Below are positions 59,372-64,000 of a DNA stretch of 64,000 nucleotides, one piece after another (position 1 is the stretch's first letter; the number at the start of each line of letters is the position of its first letter). The notes beneath the pieces were generated by a model. The model was not told where the DNA came from. It saw only the letters and a list, made by a program, of their open reading frames with translations, and ran no database searches. The DNA lies in assembly GCF_028888695.1 (NCBI RefSeq), contig NZ_PNFF01000001.1, positions 1,559,501 through 1,623,500 on the forward strand. Reading direction: 5' to 3'. The stretch comes from Bacillus methanolicus (lineage in GTDB: Bacteria > Bacillota > Bacilli > Bacillales > Cytobacillaceae). A program made the translations under genes and the position numbers.

Positions 59372-60280
59372 TTGCCAATAAAAATTCCGAAGCTTCTTCC
59401 TGCACGGGAAATACTTGAAGCTGAAAATATTTTTGTTATGGATGAAGACCGTGCCAACCGACAGGATATAAGGCCTTTAAATATTTTAATTTTAAACTTA
59501 ATGCCTGAAAAAGAAAAAACGGAAGCACAGCTTCTCAGGCTTTTGGGAAATACGCCTCTGCAAGTAAACATAACCTTTTTGAAGACTGCAACTCATAAAT
59601 CGAAAAATACGAGTGCCTTGCATCTGGAACAGTTTTACAAGACCTTTTCGGACATAAAGGAAAGGAAATTCGACGGAATGATCATAACAGGGGCACCGGT
59701 TGAACTCCTTCCTTTTGAAGAGGTGGATTATTGGGAAGAGTTAAAGGAAATCATGGATTGGTCGGTTGACTGTGTGACTTCCACCTTACATATTTGCTGG
59801 GGTGCACAGGCTGCTTTATACTATCACTTTGGAATCGGTAAATTTGAACTTCCGAGAAAATGTTCCGGAGTCTTCAAACATAAGGTTTTAGATAGAACGG
59901 AAAAGCTGTTAAGAGGCTTCGATGACGTATTCGTCGCTCCTCATTCCCGCTATACGGACGTTTCGATAGAGGAAATCATGAATTCGGACAACATTAAATT
60001 ACTTTCTGTATCAGACGAAGCAGGGCCATTTATTATGAGTGCAAATAACGGCAAGCAAATTATGATAACCGGGCACCTTGAGTATGATGCCGAGACGCTG
60101 AGCCAAGAATACCGCCGCGATATTAAAAAGGGACTTGATATTCATGTGCCTGAAAACTATTTCCCGAACGATGATCCATCATTGCCGCCAGTTAACCGAT
60201 GGCGTTCCCATGCACATCTATTATTCTCCAACTGGCTAAATTACTACGTCTACCAAGAAACACCTTATGAATGGGACTAA
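59372..60280 (+). CDS. metA: homoserine O-acyltransferase MetA, predicted acetyl-CoA type
   Basis: A 302-residue enzyme of the MetA family that activates homoserine for methionine synthesis. The catalytic Cys is residue 142 in [13 protein letters not shown]. The specificity residue 111 is Glu, as in Bacillus cereus MetA, where Glu at this position favours acetyl-CoA; Escherichia coli has Gly and uses succinyl-CoA. TTG 59372 follows AAGGGGG by eight bases and gives the usual length. It has its own promoter and terminator and no S-box leader, so its control differs from many Bacillus Met genes. Confidence 0.93.
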   Translation: MPIKIPKLLPAREILEAENIFVMDEDRANRQDIRPLNILILNLMPEKEKTEAQLLRLLGNTPLQVNITFLKTATHKSKNTSALHLEQFYKTFSDIKERKFDGMIITGAPVELLPFEEVDYWEELKEIMDWSVDCVTSTLHICWGAQAALYYHFGIGKFELPRKCSGVFKHKVLDRTEKLLRGFDDVFVAPHSRYTDVSIEEIMNSDNIKLLSVSDEAGPFIMSANNGKQIMITGHLEYDAETLSQEYRRDIKKGLDIHVPENYFPNDDPSLPPVNRWRSHAHLLFSNWLNYYVYQETPYEWD

Positions 60281-60286
60281 CAAAAT

Positions 60287-60320
60287 CAGGCGTGAGAGAA
60301 AGTCTTGCGCCTGTTTTTTA
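60287..60320 (+). terminator. terminator after metA
   Basis: The stem CAGGCG/CGCCTG is followed by six T. Confidence 0.8.
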
Positions 60321-60461
60321 TTTTTAGTACCTTCCATTCTTTAATTTTATACAAGTTATAAAACTTTCTAATTTCCTTTACAATTCATGAACATTTCTTC
60401 ATATTTCCTATACAAAAACATGATATTCTGAAAAAAAAAGTAATCACTAGGGGGATTTCAC

Positions 60462-61589
60462 TTGAAGCGTCCATCCGCTCTCATTCTTACTGCCCGTTAC
60501 GGAAGTGGTCATTTACAGGCAGCAAAAGTACTTGCTCAAGAATTAAACAGGAAAGGTTTTGAATCGGTCGTTTCCGATTTATTCGGTGAATCTTATCCTG
60601 CTTTTACAAATTTAACACAAACTTTACTTCTAAAAAGTTTTACATATGGACCTTCCTTCTATAAATGGTTTTATTATGGAACAAATAAGCTCCATTCAAA
60701 AGGACTTGTCCAATTCTCCAAATATTTAGGGCGCAAACGTTTATTGGAGCTGATCGCTCTATATAACCCGGCATTTGTCATCACAACTTTTCCGCTTCAT
60801 ACAGCACCTTTTTTCATCAAAAAATCAAAATCTTCCATCCCGGTTTATACCGTCATTACGGATTATTGTGCTCATCCTTATTGGACCAATCCTTTAATAG
60901 ACCATTATTTTGTTGCATCAAAATCTGTTAAGTTGTCACTGCTCGCCAAAAATATAGAAGAACAACGCATCACAGTCAGCGGAATTCCTATTCGCTCCTC
61001 TTTTGAGATGGATTTTAACAGGAAAATGGTTTATCGAAAATACAAAATTTCTTCTCATAAAAAGGTCATTACTATTCTTGCGGGCGCTGATGGAGTTTTG
61101 AAAAATGTGAAGGAGCTTTGTGAAACTCTTTTACAAAATCCCGCCTACCAGGTTTTAGTGGTTTGCGGAAGAAATGAAAAATTATACGAAAAGCTTTCCC
61201 CGCTCGTTTTACGTTTTCCAGATTCTATCCGTCTGTTTCAATATGTCGAAGAAATCCATGAAATTTTTATCGTTTCTGATTGTTTAGTGACAAAGCCCGG
61301 CGGACTTACTTTGACGGAATCAGCCGCATTACAGATCCCATTAATCCTTTACAAACCGGTACCGGGGCAGGAAGCGGAAAATGCAAAATATTTTGCAGAG
61401 AAGGGTGCCGCCCTCATTTCCTATTCAAATAAAGAAACATTCGATCATATACAAAGGCTTTTCCAGGATGAAACACTCGCTACAAAAATGAAAAACTCTC
61501 TAAATGAAATTTACCAGCCATTTTCCGCGAAAACCATTGCTGATTTTGCCATTAAGCAAATAGAGGAAAATTACGTAATAACACTATAA
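60462..61589 (+). CDS. ugtP: processive diacylglycerol glucosyltransferase UgtP
   Basis: A 375-residue GT28-type glycosyltransferase. The N-terminal half has the MGDG-synthase domain (LILTARYGSGHLQAAK). The UDP-sugar site is CLVTKPGGLTLTESAAL, followed by KPVPGQEAENAKYF. In Bacillus it adds glucose from UDP-glucose to diacylglycerol to make mono- and diglucosyl lipids, the anchor of lipoteichoic acid. It also links growth rate to cell size. The start is TTG 60462, seven bases after GGGGG. It is monocistronic. Confidence 0.93.
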   Translation: MKRPSALILTARYGSGHLQAAKVLAQELNRKGFESVVSDLFGESYPAFTNLTQTLLLKSFTYGPSFYKWFYYGTNKLHSKGLVQFSKYLGRKRLLELIALYNPAFVITTFPLHTAPFFIKKSKSSIPVYTVITDYCAHPYWTNPLIDHYFVASKSVKLSLLAKNIEEQRITVSGIPIRSSFEMDFNRKMVYRKYKISSHKKVITILAGADGVLKNVKELCETLLQNPAYQVLVVCGRNEKLYEKLSPLVLRFPDSIRLFQYVEEIHEIFIVSDCLVTKPGGLTLTESAALQIPLILYKPVPGQEAENAKYFAEKGAALISYSNKETFDHIQRLFQDETLATKMKNSLNEIYQPFSAKTIADFAIKQIEENYVITL

Positions 61590-61604
61590 TAGAAAAACAC
61601 GACA

Positions 61605-61637
61605 AAAAGAGGCAAACCTTGTGGTTGCCTCCTATTT
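61605..61637. terminator. bidirectional terminator
   Basis: The stem GAGGCAA/TTGCCTC lies between convergent genes. Confidence 0.85.
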
Positions 61638-61639
61638 TG

Positions 61640-62332
61640 TTACGATTGCTGCGAATAGTAAATTTCCTCAAACGGCTGAACCACCACAAAGCCGTTTCCT
61701 GAAAATTTCATTTGAATCGATTCTCCGCTTCCTCTTCCAAGGAATGTTTTAAACGAAATATCTGTCACAAACTCAGGCACAAGTGTTCCCGACCATGCGA
61801 CCGTTGCGTTTGGGTCGGTATAAACCGGATTATCAGGAGTAACCAACAGAGTCAAAGGTTCGTAGTGGGACGTAATAGCGACCATCCCCCGGCCTTCAAG
61901 GCGGACGTTAAATAACCCTCCAGAGAGCATTCCTGCGACTCTTTTCATTAGTTTAATATCCCAATTAATGGTGGGCTCAAATGCTAATAGGTCGTTGCCA
62001 TTAACAAAAATCGATTCGTCCTGCAAATATAATATTGAAATTTTCTTTCCTTGATCCGCAACATACAGCTTGCCGTTTCCGGTTGCTTTCATTAACGAAG
62101 TACCTTCACCGGTTAATGCTTTTTTGAACATTTTTCCAAGGCCATGTTCAAAAATTCCTTCCCGTTCAAACTTTATGTTTCCCCGGTAGGAAACCATTGC
62201 TCCCGCTTTTGCCCAAATTTGACCGTTAACATTAATTTCTAACATTCTTGGTGTTTCAAGTTCAAATACGCCTTCCCCTTTATCCTGCTGCTTCGTTTCG
62301 TTAACAAAATCATCGATCGAATACCTGCTCAC
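61640..62332 (-). CDS. AIM24 family protein
   Basis: A 230-residue soluble protein of the AIM24/TIGR00266 family, made of beta strands in a trimeric barrel-like fold. [31 protein letters not shown] and [16 protein letters not shown] are typical. Function in bacteria is not known. The start is GTG 62332 after AAAGGGTGAATC. It is monocistronic, downstream of the mntR terminator-like palindrome. Confidence 0.85.
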   Translation of the reverse strand: MSRYSIDDFVNETKQQDKGEGVFELETPRMLEINVNGQIWAKAGAMVSYRGNIKFEREGIFEHGLGKMFKKALTGEGTSLMKATGNGKLYVADQGKKISILYLQDESIFVNGNDLLAFEPTINWDIKLMKRVAGMLSGGLFNVRLEGRGMVAITSHYEPLTLLVTPDNPVYTDPNATVAWSGTLVPEFVTDISFKTFLGRGSGESIQMKFSGNGFVVVQPFEEIYYSQQS

Positions 62333-62498
62333 TATCGATTCACCCTTTCTATATTTGGTTTATCTCACCTTCTTCTTTGTATTTTAATACGTATTGCCGG
62401 CTCAATAGTTTCATTTACGATAATTTCAATAAAAATATTCTTATTCCTTTTTGATTTTCAAATACTATTAGTTTTAAAAATATTAGAGAAAACGAAAA

Positions 62499-62564
62499 GG
62501 CTGGCTCATAACTAAGGGTCAGACCCCTCCGATCGAGGGAGTCAGACCCTTAATGAGTCAGCCT
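62499..62564. repeat. inverted repeat after mntR (GGGTCAGACCC family)
   Basis: The arms GGCTGGCTCAT/ATGAGTCAGCC enclose AAGGGTCAGACCCCTC/GAGGGAGTCAGACCCTT-type cores, giving a long nested hairpin. It probably acts as the mntR terminator. Confidence 0.75.
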
Positions 62565-62567
62565 CTT

Positions 62568-62987
62568 CTAATTTTCGTTCAATTTTTGAATTGCTCTTAA
62601 TGCTTCAATTCTGCTTTCGTCTTCTTCGAAATATTGGACCAGGTCGCCGATTCGGTCAATTGCGTCCCAGCTAAGATGGTGTTCAATTCCTTCTACATCT
62701 TGGTAAATGTGTTCTTCTTTCACACCGATGATACGTAATAACTGTTCCAGAAGCTCATGTCTATATACAAGGCGCTTTCCGATTTTTTTCCCTTTAGGCG
62801 TTAAAACAAGCCCTCTATATTTTTCATATACAAGATATTCATCTTTATCAAGTTTTTGAATCATTTTCGTGACTGAGGAGGAATGAACGGACAGCGCTTC
62901 GGCAATATCCGAAACTCTTGCGTATCCTTTTTCTTCAATTAATATATAAATTTGTTCAATATAATCCTCCATACTTGGTGTCGGCAT
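62568..62987 (-). CDS. mntR: Mn(II)-dependent regulator MntR
   Basis: A 139-residue DtxR-family repressor that turns off Mn uptake when Mn is high. All six metal ligands of Bacillus MntR are in place by my count: Asp8, Glu11, His77, Glu99, Glu102 and His103. The N-terminal winged helix (about 5-60) includes [22 protein letters not shown]. The last ~12 residues are shorter than in Bacillus subtilis. ATG 62987 follows GGGAGGG by six bases. No Mn transporter gene is adjacent. Confidence 0.95.
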   Translation of the reverse strand: MPTPSMEDYIEQIYILIEEKGYARVSDIAEALSVHSSSVTKMIQKLDKDEYLVYEKYRGLVLTPKGKKIGKRLVYRHELLEQLLRIIGVKEEHIYQDVEGIEHHLSWDAIDRIGDLVQYFEEDESRIEALRAIQKLNEN

Positions 62988-63080
62988 TCCGTACCCTCCC
63001 ATTATTAAACGATAATCAATAAAAGTTTACTATATATACATAAACAAGGCAATCCAGCTTTCTATTCCAGGTCCTTTCCT

Positions 63081-63848
63081 TTAGCCTTCGACGGTAAACG
63101 TAAAGCGGGATTGTTTCCATTGCTGTAATTCAGGCAAAAGAGATTTTTCGTTAAACACAATATTGTTATCGTTATCAATTATCAAAATGGTAGAAGCTCT
63201 TGTTCCGTATGTGCTGCTTTTGATAAAAATCGGTGATAACATTTTCTCCCACTCTCTCCCAATCCCGGTGTCCGGCAGCTCTTCTTCCGGCGCTTCTTCT
63301 GAGTCGGACAATATTGACAACAAAAGTGCTTCATCAATTATATTATTACTTATTGCTTGTGTTAGTTCTTCTTTCCCTTTTTTGATTTTTGGCCATGGCG
63401 TATCCAGCACGGCGTTGCTGAGACCGTGGATACCCGGTTCAACTTTACTGATTTCGTTAAGGATCGGTGAATAATAATAAAGTGATTCAGTATCCCCAAC
63501 CAGCAAGTTAAAGCCATTGTATAGTCCGCGATCTTGCTGTACTATTTCGAGATATTCCTTCGGTTTATCTGTACCGGTTAGAAAGTCACTAACGAGAAAA
63601 CCGCGTGATTTGGCGTCCGAACGGTCATGACCTGGAGCGCGGTAATTTGTAATCGCAGCGAAGCGCCCGGTCCGGGTAACTCCCATCCACGTTCCACCTT
63701 TCTCCAAATCGCGCCCTGCCAGTACAGAAGGATGATCATCCCAGAATGCCGCAGGAGCGGTTGGACGTTCGTAAAACTCATCCCGGTTGGCAGCCAAAAT
63801 GAGTGGGTAATCAGGATGTACACGATAAGCAAATAAAATGAGACACAC
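63081..63848 (-). CDS. NRDE family (TANGO2-like) protein
   Basis: A 255-residue protein with the NRDE motif in LAANRDEFYERPTAP. It also has the conserved GRDLEKGGTWMGVTRTGRFAAITNYR block, and the N-terminal Met-Cys where the Cys would become the Ntn-type nucleophile. The real start is GTG 63848, which gives MCLILFA, after a GGGGG site eight bases upstream; the frame continues five codons before it. Function is unknown; eukaryotic TANGO2 is linked to lipid and haem handling. It is the last gene in the window. Confidence 0.88.
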   Translation of the reverse strand: MCLILFAYRVHPDYPLILAANRDEFYERPTAPAAFWDDHPSVLAGRDLEKGGTWMGVTRTGRFAAITNYRAPGHDRSDAKSRGFLVSDFLTGTDKPKEYLEIVQQDRGLYNGFNLLVGDTESLYYYSPILNEISKVEPGIHGLSNAVLDTPWPKIKKGKEELTQAISNNIIDEALLLSILSDSEEAPEEELPDTGIGREWEKMLSPIFIKSSTYGTRASTILIIDNDNNIVFNEKSLLPELQQWKQSRFTFTVEG

Positions 63849-63938
63849 GTTATTAACCCCCAATATGAACTAGACAAATATAATGCAGCAGTAAAGTAAA
63901 ACCATTTGAAAACGCCTCAATAAAGATATTTTGAACAA

Positions 63939-63955
63939 GATTAACATTGTTAATC
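63939..63955. promoter_or_regulatory. perfect short palindrome near the right edge
   Basis: GATTAAC-ATT-GTTAATC (7-bp arms) in otherwise featureless DNA. It may be an operator for a gene outside the window. Confidence 0.3.
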
Positions 63956-64000
63956 ATATTCATCGCTAAATTATATCCAATAACTATTGGTATATCAAAA

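Noticed and set aside
63904..63920. cre site TTGAAAACGCCTCAAT near the right edge
   Set aside because: The right half does not fit the consensus at two key positions.

Overview
The window is chromosomal DNA of a low-G+C, endospore-forming Bacillaceae bacterium (Bacillus or a near relative). Evidence: Bacillus-type ribosome binding sites with frequent TTG and GTG starts, spore genes (spo0M, a YjcZ-family peptide, a GerT/CotP-like Hsp20 protein), and three blocks of genes whose content matches Bacillus subtilis. No rRNA, canonical tRNA, prophage, transposase or CRISPR array is visible. The named genes are ordinary chromosomal ones. The less explained material is in the intergenic DNA.

Layout. 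1-6600: tail of an amidohydrolase, a GNAT acetyltransferase behind a structured tRNA-like leader, a MATE transporter, an SDR oxidoreductase, an Hsp20-type protein, a secreted CAP protein, and the small DUF1659/DUF2922/YvrJ set. 7000-13300: a four-gene operon (beta-propeller lipoprotein, response regulator, histidine kinase, His/Met-rich YtkA-like lipoprotein), then small unknowns and a MarR regulator. 13400-22400: an LCP protein, then the ctpA-yodJ-deoD-yodL-yozD-yodN block with spo0M inside it, yozE and yokU. 22400-30400: a lysine/beta-lysine cluster (yodT-yodS-yodR-yodQ-yodP, a sigma-54 activator, kamA) with a clear -24/-12 promoter before kamA. 30500-37800: a coiled-coil protein, a FAD dehydrogenase behind a PurR-type operator, YjcZ, SGNH hydrolase, DUF502, MsrAB and an RNA methyltransferase. 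37800-56300: the ypmS-ypmR-ypmQ-ypmP, tatC-tatA, ilvA, dfrA-thyB, ypjP, ypiP, brxA, ilvD, ypgR, ABC-F, ypgQ, degV block, also holding a lethal-factor-like metalloprotease and a TerC protein. 56700-63850: a hypothetical gene, fhs, metA (predicted acetyl-CoA type), ugtP, an AIM24 protein, mntR and an NRDE protein.

How the genes work together. ilvA and ilvD feed branched-chain amino acid synthesis. thyB, dfrA and fhs share folate one-carbon chemistry. kamA with yodP-yodT can make, acetylate or break down beta-lysine. ctpA, yodJ, LCP and ugtP act on the envelope, and yodL is linked to cell shape in B. subtilis. MsrAB, BrxA and MntR serve redox and metal balance.

Unexplained structure. (1) Five intergenic arrays of degenerate repeats keep a strict 20- or 21-nt period; two arrays 50 kb apart share one unit. 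(2) A ~175-bp dispersed element occurs in four full copies and one partial copy, in both orientations; one copy supplies a gene's stop codon. (3) A palindrome family built on GGGTC(A/T)G(A/G)CCC occurs at many intergenic sites. (4) The leader before the GNAT gene has a perfect T-arm mimic that competes with an 18-bp hairpin.
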